Source: Sporosarcina highlanderae
Lineage (GTDB): Bacteria; Bacillota; Bacilli; Bacillales_A; Planococcaceae
Direction: 5' to 3'
DNA length: 64,000 nt
NCBI RefSeq assembly: GCF_030433715.1
Contig: NZ_JAROCC010000002.1
Span: 1-64,000 of the forward strand
This document shows, piece after piece, positions 52,776 to 62,553 of the stretch. The notes under the pieces are model-generated. The model saw only the letters and a program-made list of their open reading frames with translations, ran no database searches and was not told the DNA's origin. How positions within the stretch are numbered: position 1 is the stretch's first letter; each line of letters begins with the position of its first letter. Position numbers and translations under genes: made by a program.

Positions 52776-55148
52776 TTACTTCGCTTTCAATTTCAATGTA
52801 TGGCCTTTTCCAATTTCACCGTCTAAGACGGTTTCATGATAAATGCCTTTTGCCCAATCCTTGGCTTGGTCGTGGAACCATTTCGATTTCATATGTCCGC
52901 TTTGACCAGGTCCGACAATGTGGTGAGCTGTCGATAGATCTGATAAGTCCGCCACGAAACGCCATGATGCACCGTGATTGACAGTTCCATCATCTTTGAA
53001 TGCCGCTGCCTGCACAGTTACGTTCGAGCCGCCAATTGCCTGTTTATCCGGATTCAGGAAATAGGCGAAAATCGGTGAGGCTGCCGATAGGGAATGCGGG
53101 AAGGCCAATTGGTGGAAATCCCCCCACTTCCATTTCGTCGGATCATTTCCAAACTGCTTTTCAATTTCTTCAATGACTATTCCAAATGAATCATAGACCC
53201 ATTTGTTAACACCGCCGTAGTTGGTTACCCAAACCCCGGACTTCCCACTATATGCATCCCTCAACATTTGGTCCACAATCTGGCCTTTTCCTGGCATGAG
53301 TTTATAGACATCCTCAGGCATTTCACCGCTAAACATCGTTTTCGGCAATTGCTTCATTAACTTATGGAAAACGAGAGGCGCCCCTACATTTAATGAATCA
53401 ACCTGATTCCACTCTTCAAGCATCTCGATAACATCGATATAGTCCCCTTCACTATCCATAACCTTTATAGAGCCAATCAAGTCTTGCAAAAACTCCCGCG
53501 CGTACAGATTTACTTGATCCATTTGCAAATCCATCATGTCTTGTGCCGTGAAGTTACCTCCATCACTTAACACTTCAGCAATTCTCATATATCGATAAGG
53601 TTGTGACCAGAATTTCGTTATATGGTATGGGTACGTGTTATCCACGACTTCATTGTTTGCAGTGGCGATGAAGCCTTCCTTCGGATTGACGACCCTCGGA
53701 AGTTCGTCATAAGGGACGTATCCCACCCATCCATATTCGGATGAATCGCCGGGTACCGGCAGTTGCGCATCCCCTTTTTTACGAATCGGAATCCGGCCGT
53801 TTGCCTTATAAGCAATTGTGCCATCCTTCGCGGCAAACACAAAGTTTTGTGCGGGTGCGTGGAAGTCTTCTAAAGCCGCTTCAAACGTTTTCCAATCAGC
53901 GGCTTTATTCATTCGCATGATCGCCTCAAGTTCTTTCGTCGGTTCAAGTGCCGTCCACTGCATGGAGAATAACGCACCTGGATCCTCCGATTTGTACAAA
54001 ATATTCGACATGATAGGTCCATGTCTTGTGACGATCACTTCAAACGGGACATCTTCTTCTCCTTTGACTTTAATTGTCTCATCTCTCACCTCAGCCTGCT
54101 CCCACTTTCCGTCATAGCGGAATTGAGTAGGGTCTTCCGGATTCGGAATTTCGATGTATAAATCCTGCACGTCCGGTCCGACATTCGTAACACCCCATGC
54201 GATATTCTCGTTATGGCCAAGGATGATACCCGGAACGCCTGCGAAAATAACCCCACTGACATTTTGTTCGGGTGACTGCAAATGCATTTGATACCAGATG
54301 GATGGCGTATTCAACCCAAGATGTGGATCATCCGCTAAAAGCGGCTTACCTGATGCCGTTTTATCGCCCGAAACGACCCAGTTATTACTGCCATTGAATT
54401 CATGCGGTACCAAATCTGGATTGAAGCGGCCTGCCACTTCTACAGGTGTTTTCAAATTCGCTTCAATAATTGAAGGTGCGTTTTCCGGATAGCTTACGAA
54501 TAATTCACGTGCCTTTTCCTCTGGAAAATTGTTCAGAGCCCAATGTCTGACCGCAAGGCTATCCCAGTTCCCCCCCAAGTCGTAGGCCATATACTTTCCG
54601 ATTGTCAGTGAGTCGATTGGTGTCCAAAGTTCCGGTTCATAGGCCAAAACCTTGAACTCATAAGGCAGCTTCCCTTCTTCCTTCGCCTGCTCGATATAAG
54701 CATTGACCCCCTCCGCGAACCACCCTAAAACCTTCTTCGCTTCCTCACCATATCCGTCATAAGATGCTTCCGCAGCATTGCGCAAACTGAATGTACGGAA
54801 TGTCTTATCCGTGTCAACAGCCGCCGCACCAACTACTTCAGCTAACCGTCCGCTTGCCTGCCTCCGTGCCAAATCCATTTGGAATAAACGATCCTGCGCC
54901 TGAACATAGCCTTGGGCCCGATACATATCAGCGTCCGAATCCGCCTTAATATGAGGCACACCATTTGCATCCCTTACGACTTCAACATCTTTCTCTAAAA
55001 AATTAACGCTAACTTCCCCATCAATAATGGGCTTCGATTTACCTATGTACATATTGATGCCAATCAGCCCGACAATCAGTATTGCAATTAGCCCGACAAT
55101 GGCGGATAACAATACCTTTGTCCACGTCCCCATTCTTTTCTTTTTCAC
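52776..55148 (-). CDS. Penicillin acylase family (S45) Ntn-hydrolase
   Basis: This 790-aa precursor has an N-terminal membrane anchor (about 12-34), alpha chain, and beta chain starting at Ser254 in FNGSNNWVVSG, the autocatalytic N-terminal nucleophile. Family members hydrolyse penicillins, acyl-homoserine lactones or other amides; substrate cannot be assigned. Processing should release a heterodimer outside the membrane. GTG start follows GGAGGG. Confidence 0.88.
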   Translation of the reverse strand: MKKKRMGTWTKVLLSAIVGLIAILIVGLIGINMYIGKSKPIIDGEVSVNFLEKDVEVVRDANGVPHIKADSDADMYRAQGYVQAQDRLFQMDLARRQASGRLAEVVGAAAVDTDKTFRTFSLRNAAEASYDGYGEEAKKVLGWFAEGVNAYIEQAKEEGKLPYEFKVLAYEPELWTPIDSLTIGKYMAYDLGGNWDSLAVRHWALNNFPEEKARELFVSYPENAPSIIEANLKTPVEVAGRFNPDLVPHEFNGSNNWVVSGDKTASGKPLLADDPHLGLNTPSIWYQMHLQSPEQNVSGVIFAGVPGIILGHNENIAWGVTNVGPDVQDLYIEIPNPEDPTQFRYDGKWEQAEVRDETIKVKGEEDVPFEVIVTRHGPIMSNILYKSEDPGALFSMQWTALEPTKELEAIMRMNKAADWKTFEAALEDFHAPAQNFVFAAKDGTIAYKANGRIPIRKKGDAQLPVPGDSSEYGWVGYVPYDELPRVVNPKEGFIATANNEVVDNTYPYHITKFWSQPYRYMRIAEVLSDGGNFTAQDMMDLQMDQVNLYAREFLQDLIGSIKVMDSEGDYIDVIEMLEEWNQVDSLNVGAPLVFHKLMKQLPKTMFSGEMPEDVYKLMPGKGQIVDQMLRDAYSGKSGVWVTNYGGVNKWVYDSFGIVIEEIEKQFGNDPTKWKWGDFHQLAFPHSLSAASPIFAYFLNPDKQAIGGSNVTVQAAAFKDDGTVNHGASWRFVADLSDLSTAHHIVGPGQSGHMKSKWFHDQAKDWAKGIYHETVLDGEIGKGHTLKLKAK

Positions 55149-55321
55149 ATTTCATCCCTCCCGCTATATTATTCGATGAACAGACATTCATTTCCTTTTT
55201 TAAGAGAACTCGATTATTATTTCTTGTCAAAACAACCAATACCCAGCATACTTATATAATGGTGAAGCCTATATTTTTCATCGGGAAGTAAGTTTTAAAG
55301 CATTAGAATTGAAGGGATTGG

Positions 55322-56242
55322 ATGTTGATGTCAAAGCATCAGTGGTTTGAGGAATTACGTGGATTAATTACAGAGGGCATTATACTAATAGATGAACCAT
55401 TAAATAAATATACAATGACAAAACTTGGCGGCGTTGCGGATATACTCGCCATTCCGGGAACAATCGAAGAAACGGAAGCAATTGTGCGTTATGCATACGA
55501 AAAAGAAATTCCGCTTTTATTATTAGGTAACGGGTCGAATATGGTCGTTCGGGACGGTGGAGTCCGGGGGATCGTTCTTCATTTATCCAAATTGGACGGA
55601 ATTCAAGTGGATGGAAACCGAATCCATGCGGAAGCTGGAGCTCTTATCATTGATGTATCAAAGCGGGCAACTGAAGAATCATTGACTGGACTTGAATTCG
55701 CTTGTGGAATCCCTGGTTCAATCGGCGGGGCAATGGCTATGAATGCAGGTGCCTACGGCGGGGAGATCAAAGATATCATCTTGCAATGTACCGTCTTAAC
55801 GAAATCCGGGGAGCGGCTTGTTTTATCCAAGGATGAATTGGAGCTTGGCTACCGGAAGAGCATTATTGCGGCTGAGGGCTACTATGTATTATCTGCAGAT
55901 TTCACATTGGCGGAAGGTGACCAGGAAGCGATTCGTGCGAAAGTGGCGGACTTGACATACCAACGTGAATCCAAGCAACCATTGGAATTCCCTTCTGCAG
56001 GAAGTGTATTCAAAAGGCCACCAGGCTACTTTGCAGGTAAATTGATCCAAGATTGCGGATTGCAGGGAAAGGGTTGCGGCGGTGCAGAAGTGTCAACGAA
56101 GCATGCGGGTTTCATTATAAATAAAAACCGTGCAACCGCATCCGATTACATCGCCACGATCAATATGGTAAGGTCTGAAGTAAAGAAGCAGTTCGACGTG
56201 GAGTTGGAGCTCGAAGTTAAAATAGTTGGAGAAGAAACCTAA
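55322..56242 (+). CDS. murB: UDP-N-acetylenolpyruvoylglucosamine reductase
   Basis: This 306-aa type II MurB has the FAD domain (LLLLGNGSNMVVRDGGVRGIV, CGIPGSIGGAMAMNAGAYGGE) and the catalytic Ser in PSAGSVFKRPPG. It makes UDP-N-acetylmuramate by NADPH reduction, the committed step to MurC-F. GAAGGG precedes the ATG. Confidence 0.95.
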   Translation: MLMSKHQWFEELRGLITEGIILIDEPLNKYTMTKLGGVADILAIPGTIEETEAIVRYAYEKEIPLLLLGNGSNMVVRDGGVRGIVLHLSKLDGIQVDGNRIHAEAGALIIDVSKRATEESLTGLEFACGIPGSIGGAMAMNAGAYGGEIKDIILQCTVLTKSGERLVLSKDELELGYRKSIIAAEGYYVLSADFTLAEGDQEAIRAKVADLTYQRESKQPLEFPSAGSVFKRPPGYFAGKLIQDCGLQGKGCGGAEVSTKHAGFIINKNRATASDYIATINMVRSEVKKQFDVELELEVKIVGEET

Positions 56243-56248
56243 AGCGGA

Positions 56249-56347
56249 GGGCGGCGGTTAGCTGGTACAGTTACGGTAACGATGTGCTCGTAACGCTTCG
56301 CTTTTACTCGCAAACGCCGCTCTTCGTGGCGACGTTCGCTGCCGCCC
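56249..56347 (+). other. GC-rich foldable element after murB
   Basis: Outer arms GGGCGGC (56249-56255) and GCCGCCC (56341-56347) enclose two hairpins: GTTACG/CGTAAC (56270-56275 with 56289-56294) and CGCCGC/GTGGCG (56315-56320 with 56326-56331, loop TCTTC). There is no ORF. It is more GC-rich than its surroundings. It may be a small RNA domain, a 3' UTR structure or a remnant of a dispersed repeat. Confidence 0.5.
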
Positions 56348-56390
56348 GTAGCTGGATGATAACAAAAACGTAGGACCCTTAAACATATTA

Positions 56391-56428
56391 AAAAGCGGAT
56401 GACCTTGAACCGGCCATCCGCTTATATT
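56391..56428. terminator. Bidirectional terminator, murB / USP gene
   Basis: AAGCGGATG (56393-56401) pairs with CATCCGCTT (56415-56423), flanked by A- and T-rich runs, between convergent genes. Confidence 0.85.
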
Positions 56429-56446
56429 TAAGTTCGCTGTTTTCTA

Positions 56447-57121
56447 TCATTGTTCCGTTTTGCAGACAAATTGAGTTGCTTCGGTGACACTGTCATCTGT
56501 AATCTGCACTTGGCACATTTTATTATTATTCATAAATTTGAAGATCCCATTATTGAAATCCGTTCCGATTTCTTTGAAGAAGATTCCTTCGAAACGCGCC
56601 TCTTTGGAGTGCGTAAAACTGATTTGAAAGCCTTCGCCTTCTTCGACTAAGTAAGCCCGTACGCCTTTTTCAAACATGCCCTCAATTTCATCTTTGATGG
56701 CACGGTCGACGGATACAACATGGAAATCAACAAATGTTATTTCTCTTAAAAGCACGTTCATAAATGAACCCTTTGTGATTTCTTCCCATCTGCTTTGAGC
56801 AGTTTGACCGATAATAATTTGCGTAATATTATGTTTGTGAGCTACTTCTTTGATCGCCTTTGCAACTGGTCGTTTCTCATTATCCAGAATGATAAACTCT
56901 TCAACATCAAGCTCATCAGCAAGTTCTTGCCATCTTTGGATATAGTCGGATTTTTCGGCGTCAAATTCATCGAATGGCAATGGGTCAATCGTTAAAATAT
57001 ATAGTGGACAATCCATGATGGATGCCATTTTATGCCCACGTCTAATGAGACGTTCACCATTTGGACCGTAGTAGACACAAACAAGAATGCTTTCGTCCAT
57101 ACGTCCTTTTACTTTGCCCAT
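56447..57121 (-). CDS. Stand-alone KdpD-like universal stress domain protein
   Basis: The first half (about 10-145) matches the Usp domain found inside KdpD kinases: ESILVCVYYGPNGERLIRRGHKMAS, ITQIIIGQTAQSRWEEITKGSFMNVLLRE, VDFHVV. The C-terminal 70 residues (FQISFTHSKEARFEGIFFKEIGTDF) do not match a domain I know. No kinase or membrane part is present. ATG at 57121 follows GAGGTG by 9 nt. It is divergent from the mrp operon, so a role in sensing or tuning cation transport is plausible but inferred. Confidence 0.75.
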   Translation of the reverse strand: MGKVKGRMDESILVCVYYGPNGERLIRRGHKMASIMDCPLYILTIDPLPFDEFDAEKSDYIQRWQELADELDVEEFIILDNEKRPVAKAIKEVAHKHNITQIIIGQTAQSRWEEITKGSFMNVLLREITFVDFHVVSVDRAIKDEIEGMFEKGVRAYLVEEGEGFQISFTHSKEARFEGIFFKEIGTDFNNGIFKFMNNNKMCQVQITDDSVTEATQFVCKTEQ

Positions 57122-57186
57122 GACCGTAGTCACCTCTTACAATTATTTTCGTTTCGTAAAACGAATCTAAATATGAAAACCACAAC

Positions 57187-57215
57187 ATTATACATGAGTC
57201 TCGGTAGACTGACAA
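57187..57215 (-). promoter_or_regulatory. Sigma-A promoter of the KdpD-like gene
   Basis: Minus strand TTGTCA (57210-57215), 17 nt, TATAAT (57187-57192). A perfect 10-bp inverted repeat lies directly upstream. Confidence 0.88.
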
Positions 57216-57216
57216 G

Positions 57217-57243
57217 TTATAATCGCATCATCGGCGATTATAA
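57217..57243. repeat. Inverted repeat in the USP/mrp intergenic region
   Basis: TTATAATCGC (57217-57226) pairs with GCGATTATAA (57234-57243) around ATCATCG. It sits between the two divergent genes and could be an operator for either. Confidence 0.75.
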
Positions 57244-57308
57244 AAACTTTAGTGTATAATTCAAATATGAACTTGTAGCTACTTATTATGTCCCCAGTTT
57301 TGCAAGTA

Positions 57309-57338
57309 GTCAAGTCTATCCTCGATAATTAAGAAAAA
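57309..57338 (+). promoter_or_regulatory. Possible sigma-A promoter of mrpABCDEFG
   Basis: TTGCAA, 18-nt spacer, GATAAT, about 70 nt before the mrpA start. Spacing is one base long, so confidence is low. Confidence 0.35.
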
Positions 57339-57404
57339 ATTTACATAGGAAGTTGAAAACCCTGTTTAACCTAAATCAGCGGTTGTCCCCTAGGAGGTTT
57401 TCTG

Positions 57405-59816
57405 TTGTTGACGATTACATTATCCATATTCATCCCCTTTTTAGCAGCGATTTTCATCCCATTAATTTATCAACGGATTAAAAGCCGGCATATCGGCTGG
57501 TTTGTCATTATCGTTCCAATCGCGCTATTCGTTTTTCTTGCAAGCTATATTCCTTCCATAGCAAATGGAAGTACGTATATACATACGATTCGGTGGGTCG
57601 AGTCTGTCGGAATCCATTTTACTACGTATTTAGATGGACTTAGTTTAATATTCGGCCTTCTTATTACAGGTGTCGGCAGTTTGGTCATCCTTTACTCTAT
57701 ATACTATTTGTCCGAACGTGAATCATTAGGGCGCTTTTACGTGTATCTCTTACTATTTATGGGCGCCATGCTTGGAGTCGTTTTGTCAGACAACCTTATG
57801 GTACTCTATGTCTTTTGGGAATTGACGAGTATTTCATCCTTCCTATTAATCGCCTTTTGGTATCACCGAAAAAAGTCAAGGTATGGTGCTCAGAAATCCA
57901 TGCTCATCACAGTATCGGGCGGTATTGCGATGCTTGCAGGATTCATCATGTTACAGTCCATGACTGGGTCTTTCAGTGTACGTGAAATAGTGGCGACTAT
58001 CGGACAATATACGGACGAGCCTCTTTTTATATTCGCTATGCTGTTAGTATTATTGGGCGCATTTACAAAGTCTGCACAATTTCCGTTTCATATTTGGTTG
58101 CCAGATGCGATGGAAGCACCAACACCGGTCAGTGCCTATTTGCACTCAGCCACGATGGTAAAGGCGGGCATTTACTTGGTTGCTCGTTTCACTCCCATTT
58201 TCGGAGGTGAGACAGTATGGCTCTACGCAGTAAGCGGCGTTGGGGTCTTCACATTATTATTAGGTTCACTGAACGCAGTGAAGCAGACCGATTTGAAAGC
58301 GTTACTCGCTTATTCAACAATTAGCCAATTAGGCTTAGTCATGAGCTTATTCGGCCTCGGATCAGTGGCACTGCAGCAAGGATATAGCACGGATTCGGTC
58401 ATCTATACGCAAGCGACATTCGCGGCATTATTCCATCTTGTTAACCATTCCACATTCAAAGGGGCACTCTTCATGGTCATTGGTATCGTTGACCATGAGT
58501 TAGGTACTCGTGATATACGGAGGTTAGGCGGACTCATGGCATTCATGCCTGTGACGTTCACTATCGCTCTAATCGGAAGCTTCTCGATGGCAGGTCTCCC
58601 CCCTTTCAATGGTTTCCTGAGTAAAGAAATGTTCTTTGAAGCGTTATTGAATGCTCGAAACCTTGAAGTTTTTACTACAAATTCGATAGGTACGCTGGTC
58701 CTTGTAGCGGCATGGATTGCAAGTGTATTTACATTTGTCTATAGCATGATCATTGTTTTCCAAACGTTTTTCGGGGAATTCCACCAAGAGCGTGTTGAGA
58801 AGCCAATCAACGAAGCATCTAAGGGAATGCTCATTGCTCCATCCATTTTGGCAACATTAGTCATCGTCATCTTTTTCTTCCCAAATGTTGTAGGAAACTA
58901 CCTGTTGCGTCCTGCGATGATAGCAATTTACCCAACTTTCGCGGGAGCTGAACGTCTGACACCACATATTAAGGCATGGCATGGATTCAATCCGGCCTTA
59001 TGGATGACGATTGGTGTCGTAGTTCTTGGTACGATCCTATATAGATTCATGCGATATTGGAGAGGCATCTATACAATTGCCCCGTTGAAATGGAATTTAG
59101 ATACTGCATTTAACGCCGGTTTGACATGGCTTGAAAACGGATCCCATTTCCTGACGCGGCTATATATGAAAGGCTATTTGAAAGACTATCTCGTCTATAT
59201 TTTCGTATTCTTCATCATCGCAGTAGGAGGTTCGATCCTATTTACTGGATCCTATTCGTTCGACTTCTCTGATGACAGTTCAATTGCAATAAATGAATTT
59301 CTAATTGTGCTCGCAATGGCTGGTGCCGGACTCGCGATGATCTTCGTAAAGTCCAGAATGACAGCAATCATATTAAATGGTGTTCTTGGTTATTCGATTG
59401 CCCTTCTCTTCGTCGTCTTCCGTGCCCCGGATCTGGCCTTGACTCAAACCATCGTTGAAACGGTGACAACTGCCCTGTTCCTTCTTTGTTTCTACTTCTT
59501 ACCTGAGTGGAAGAAAGAACGTTCAGGTAAGAAGACGAAAATCTTCAATGGCATCATCGCAATTTCAGCTGGAATAGTTGTGACAGTTTTAGGCCTTGCC
59601 GTGCAAGGCAATAAGATGTTCGAATCAATTTCAGTATATTTCGAGGATTCTTATCGCCTCGCCGGGGGTAAAAACATTGTCAATACGATTTTGGGAGATT
59701 TTCGCGCGTTTGACACGATGCTTGAAGTCGTCGTTCTTTTCATTGCCGGAATCGGCGTATTCACACTCATTAAATTAAAGTCTAAAAAGGAGGAACAGGA
59801 TATTGAAGATCAATGA
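57405..59816 (+). CDS. mrpA: Na+/H+ antiporter subunit A (MrpA)
   Basis: This 803-aa, about 21-helix subunit is related to NuoL/ND5. The N-terminal part has the FWELTSISSFLLIAFWYHR and HSATMVKAGIYLVARF proton-channel segments; the C-terminal part holds the MrpA-specific domain fused to an MrpB-like region. AGGAGG lies 7 nt before TTG. MrpA/MrpD are the ion-translocating core that expels Na+ in exchange for H+. Confidence 0.95.
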   Translation: MLTITLSIFIPFLAAIFIPLIYQRIKSRHIGWFVIIVPIALFVFLASYIPSIANGSTYIHTIRWVESVGIHFTTYLDGLSLIFGLLITGVGSLVILYSIYYLSERESLGRFYVYLLLFMGAMLGVVLSDNLMVLYVFWELTSISSFLLIAFWYHRKKSRYGAQKSMLITVSGGIAMLAGFIMLQSMTGSFSVREIVATIGQYTDEPLFIFAMLLVLLGAFTKSAQFPFHIWLPDAMEAPTPVSAYLHSATMVKAGIYLVARFTPIFGGETVWLYAVSGVGVFTLLLGSLNAVKQTDLKALLAYSTISQLGLVMSLFGLGSVALQQGYSTDSVIYTQATFAALFHLVNHSTFKGALFMVIGIVDHELGTRDIRRLGGLMAFMPVTFTIALIGSFSMAGLPPFNGFLSKEMFFEALLNARNLEVFTTNSIGTLVLVAAWIASVFTFVYSMIIVFQTFFGEFHQERVEKPINEASKGMLIAPSILATLVIVIFFFPNVVGNYLLRPAMIAIYPTFAGAERLTPHIKAWHGFNPALWMTIGVVVLGTILYRFMRYWRGIYTIAPLKWNLDTAFNAGLTWLENGSHFLTRLYMKGYLKDYLVYIFVFFIIAVGGSILFTGSYSFDFSDDSSIAINEFLIVLAMAGAGLAMIFVKSRMTAIILNGVLGYSIALLFVVFRAPDLALTQTIVETVTTALFLLCFYFLPEWKKERSGKKTKIFNGIIAISAGIVVTVLGLAVQGNKMFESISVYFEDSYRLAGGKNIVNTILGDFRAFDTMLEVVVLFIAGIGVFTLIKLKSKKEEQDIEDQ

Positions 59817-60225
59817 TGTCATTTTGAAAACAGTGACGAGAATCGTCGTGTTCATCATATTGACGTTCGGCGTTGAGCTTTTTCTGTCGGGTCATAACAA
59901 TCCTGGCGGCGGCTTCATCGGCGGTCTCGTCCTCTCCTCCGCATTTGTTTTACTTTACTTAGTGAATGATATCGAAACCGTTCGTAAGGGTATCCCGTTC
60001 GACTTCAAAAAGATTGCAGCTATCGGGGTGTTTCTTGCAGTCGGTTCGGGCGTTGGTTCCGTCCTATTCGGTGAGAATTTTCTGACCCAAGCTTTCGGCC
60101 ATTTCGATTTGCCGATATTCGGAGTTACTGAACTGTCAACAGTCGTCCTGTTCGAAGCAGGGGTTGCATTGACTGTAGTCGGCGTTGTCGTGACGATTAT
60201 TTTAACGATAAGTGAGGATGTGTAG
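59803..60225 (+). CDS. mrpB: Na+/H+ antiporter subunit B (MrpB)
   Basis: This 140-aa, four-helix MrpB protein has HNNPGGGFIGGLVLSSAFVLLYL, a hallmark of the family. The TTG overlaps the mrpA 3' end by 14 nt, with AAGGAGG 9 nt upstream. Confidence 0.94.
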   Translation: MKINDVILKTVTRIVVFIILTFGVELFLSGHNNPGGGFIGGLVLSSAFVLLYLVNDIETVRKGIPFDFKKIAAIGVFLAVGSGVGSVLFGENFLTQAFGHFDLPIFGVTELSTVVLFEAGVALTVVGVVVTIILTISEDV

Positions 60226-60228
60226 CAG

Positions 60229-60570
60229 ATGGAAACATTAATTACAGTACTAGTCGGCCTACTTGTGACAGTAGCTGTCTATTTGCTACTGTCCCGTAAT
60301 CTGATCCGTGTCATCTTAGGGTCTGCTGTCTTATCACATGCCGCGCATCTGCTTTTAATGACGATGGGCAGCGGATTGAAAAAAGGAAGCGCTCCATTGT
60401 TAGGCGAGAATGCAGCAAGCTATGTGGATGCTTTGCCGCAAGCTCTTATTCTAACGGCGATTGTGATCAGTTTTGCCGTGACGGCATTTTTGTTAGTGTT
60501 GGCGTATCGTACATATAAAAAGACGGGGACTGACGACCTCTATGCATTGAGAGGGTTTGATGATGAATAA
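60229..60570 (+). CDS. mrpC: Na+/H+ antiporter subunit C (MrpC)
   Basis: This 113-aa, three-helix homologue of NuoK has LSRNLIRVILGSAVLSHAAHLLLM and QALILTAIVISFAVTAFLLVL. It links MrpA and MrpD modules. It begins 3 nt after mrpB. Confidence 0.94.
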   Translation: METLITVLVGLLVTVAVYLLLSRNLIRVILGSAVLSHAAHLLLMTMGSGLKKGSAPLLGENAASYVDALPQALILTAIVISFAVTAFLLVLAYRTYKKTGTDDLYALRGFDDE

Positions 60571-62047
60571 TATTATAGTTATGCCGATGATCATTCCTTT
60601 AATGACGGGAATCATCTTGATATTCTTGCGAACGCGCGTGAATTCACAACGTATCTTAAGCATTTTGTCAAGTATTGCTACAATTGCAGTCAGCTTAGTT
60701 ATTTTAAACAGAATTCAGCATGAAGGAATTTTGCGACTTGATTTCGGAGGATGGCTGCCGCCATATGGAATTTTATTTGTAGCGGATTCATTTTCCATGC
60801 TGCTTGTTGTAACGACGTCGATCGTGACAGGTATTCTCCTCATTTACGCTTTTTCATCCATCGGGAAACAGCATGAAAACATGTTTTTTTATCCATTCAT
60901 TTTTTTCCTTGTTGCCGGAGTCAACGGCTCCTTCCTGACAGGTGATCTGTTCAATATGTTTGTCTGTTTTGAAGTCATGCTGCTTTCCTCTTATGTACTT
61001 ATCACAATGGGGGGCAGGAGGATTCAGTTAGTCGAATCGATCAAATATGTGACGATTAATGTCCTTTCCTCGTGGTTCTTTTTAATTGGGATTGCGTATT
61101 TATACGGAACTGTCGGGACGTTGAATATGGCCCATTTATCTGTCAGAGTTGCAGAAGTTGGACAAGGGCCGCTATTAACAGTCATTAGCTTGATGTTCCT
61201 GATTGTATTCAGCTTGAAGGCCGGACTCCTTCTTTATTTTTGGCTGCCAGGCTCTTACAGCGCTCCGCCGACTGTCGTTGCGGCATTATTTGGCGCCTTG
61301 CTCACTAAAGTCGGGATCTATGCGATGTTCCGCATTTTCACACTCATCTTTTATCACGAAACGGCTATTACGCATACCGCGATCGGAATCATGGCCATCC
61401 TGACCATGATTGGTGGAAGTATCGGCGCCCTTGCGTATAATGATATTCGTAAAATCGTTTCGTATAACGTAGTGATTGCCGTCGGTTTTATCTTGGCGGG
61501 TCTTGCGATGTCATCTGAAGTTGCATTCCAGGGAGCCATCTATTATTTAATACATGACATGATTGTGAAGGCTTTGCTGTTCCTCATTGCAGGAACGATG
61601 ATCTATTTGACAGGGAAAGCCAAGATTGAGGAGATGAGCGGTCTAATCCGCAACTATCCGATGCTTGGTTGGCTGTTTTTCATCACGATGCTATCTTTGA
61701 CGGGTATTCCTCCGTTAAGCGGGTTCATCAGCAAAGTGTTCTTAGGACAAGGGGCAATTGAAACAGGCTCCTATCTGTTATTGGCAGTGGCCTTTATGTC
61801 GGGTATTTTCGTACTGTACTCATTACTGCGAATCTTCCTGAACTGCTTCTGGGGCGAGACGATCATCAGTGAGGATGACGATGTCCCATTGAAAAAAGGG
61901 ATGCTCGTTCCTTGTGTCCTCTTAGCAATCATGACAGTTGCAATAGGAATTGGGGTCGAGGGTCTAGTACCCTATGTCAGCGATGCCGCACGTACACTTA
62001 TGAATCCTGACATTTATATAGAAGCAGTCTTACAAGGAAATCGTTAA
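60563..62047 (+). CDS. mrpD: Na+/H+ antiporter subunit D (MrpD)
   Basis: This 494-aa homologue of NuoN/NuoM has FNMFVCFEVMLLSSYVLITMGG, LLYFWLPGSYSAPPTVVAALFGALLTKVGIYAMFR and the KIVSYNVV region. It is the second ion-translocating subunit. ATG at 60563 has AGAGGG 7 nt upstream and overlaps the mrpC end. Confidence 0.94.
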   Translation: MNNIIVMPMIIPLMTGIILIFLRTRVNSQRILSILSSIATIAVSLVILNRIQHEGILRLDFGGWLPPYGILFVADSFSMLLVVTTSIVTGILLIYAFSSIGKQHENMFFYPFIFFLVAGVNGSFLTGDLFNMFVCFEVMLLSSYVLITMGGRRIQLVESIKYVTINVLSSWFFLIGIAYLYGTVGTLNMAHLSVRVAEVGQGPLLTVISLMFLIVFSLKAGLLLYFWLPGSYSAPPTVVAALFGALLTKVGIYAMFRIFTLIFYHETAITHTAIGIMAILTMIGGSIGALAYNDIRKIVSYNVVIAVGFILAGLAMSSEVAFQGAIYYLIHDMIVKALLFLIAGTMIYLTGKAKIEEMSGLIRNYPMLGWLFFITMLSLTGIPPLSGFISKVFLGQGAIETGSYLLLAVAFMSGIFVLYSLLRIFLNCFWGETIISEDDDVPLKKGMLVPCVLLAIMTVAIGIGVEGLVPYVSDAARTLMNPDIYIEAVLQGNR

Positions 62048-62070
62048 GCGGAAAGTTGAGGTGGAGTTTG

Positions 62071-62553
62071 ATGCCAGCCCAGTTATTACTGAATCTGTTC
62101 ATCGCTTTTTTGTGGATGACGTTGATGGATGAAGATGAATTGAAGTTCACGACTTTCTTTGCCGGTTTCCTTGTCGGAATTGGAATTATCTTTTTCATGC
62201 ACCGTTTTTTCGGCACACAATTTTATTTGCGGCGGTTAGTTAAAACAATTAAATTACTTTTCATTTTCATATCTGAATTGACCCAGTCAAGTATCGTCGT
62301 CTTAGGACAGATTTTAAGCCCTAAATTGAAGATAAAGCCAGGCATCTTTAAATACGAAACCGTCCTTAAAAGTGATGTAGAGGTCACGATGTTGTCCCTT
62401 CTCCTCACATTGACTCCGGGATCCGTTGTTATGGAAGTGTCTCCTGAAGGCGATACGCTGTATATCCATGCAATGGATGTCGAGGAGTCCAAGGCAGGTT
62501 TGATCAAACAGCTGAAGAACTTTGAAAAAGCGATCATGGAGGTGACACGATGA
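62071..62553 (+). CDS. mrpE: Na+/H+ antiporter subunit E (MrpE)
   Basis: This 160-aa protein has two N-terminal helices and a cytoplasmic domain (LLSLLLTLTPGSVVMEVSPEGDTLYIHAMDV) shared by MrpE/MnhE. ATG at 62071 follows AGGTGG by 6 nt; the frame from TTG 62056 lies inside that site. Confidence 0.93.
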   Translation: MPAQLLLNLFIAFLWMTLMDEDELKFTTFFAGFLVGIGIIFFMHRFFGTQFYLRRLVKTIKLLFIFISELTQSSIVVLGQILSPKLKIKPGIFKYETVLKSDVEVTMLSLLLTLTPGSVVMEVSPEGDTLYIHAMDVEESKAGLIKQLKNFEKAIMEVTR

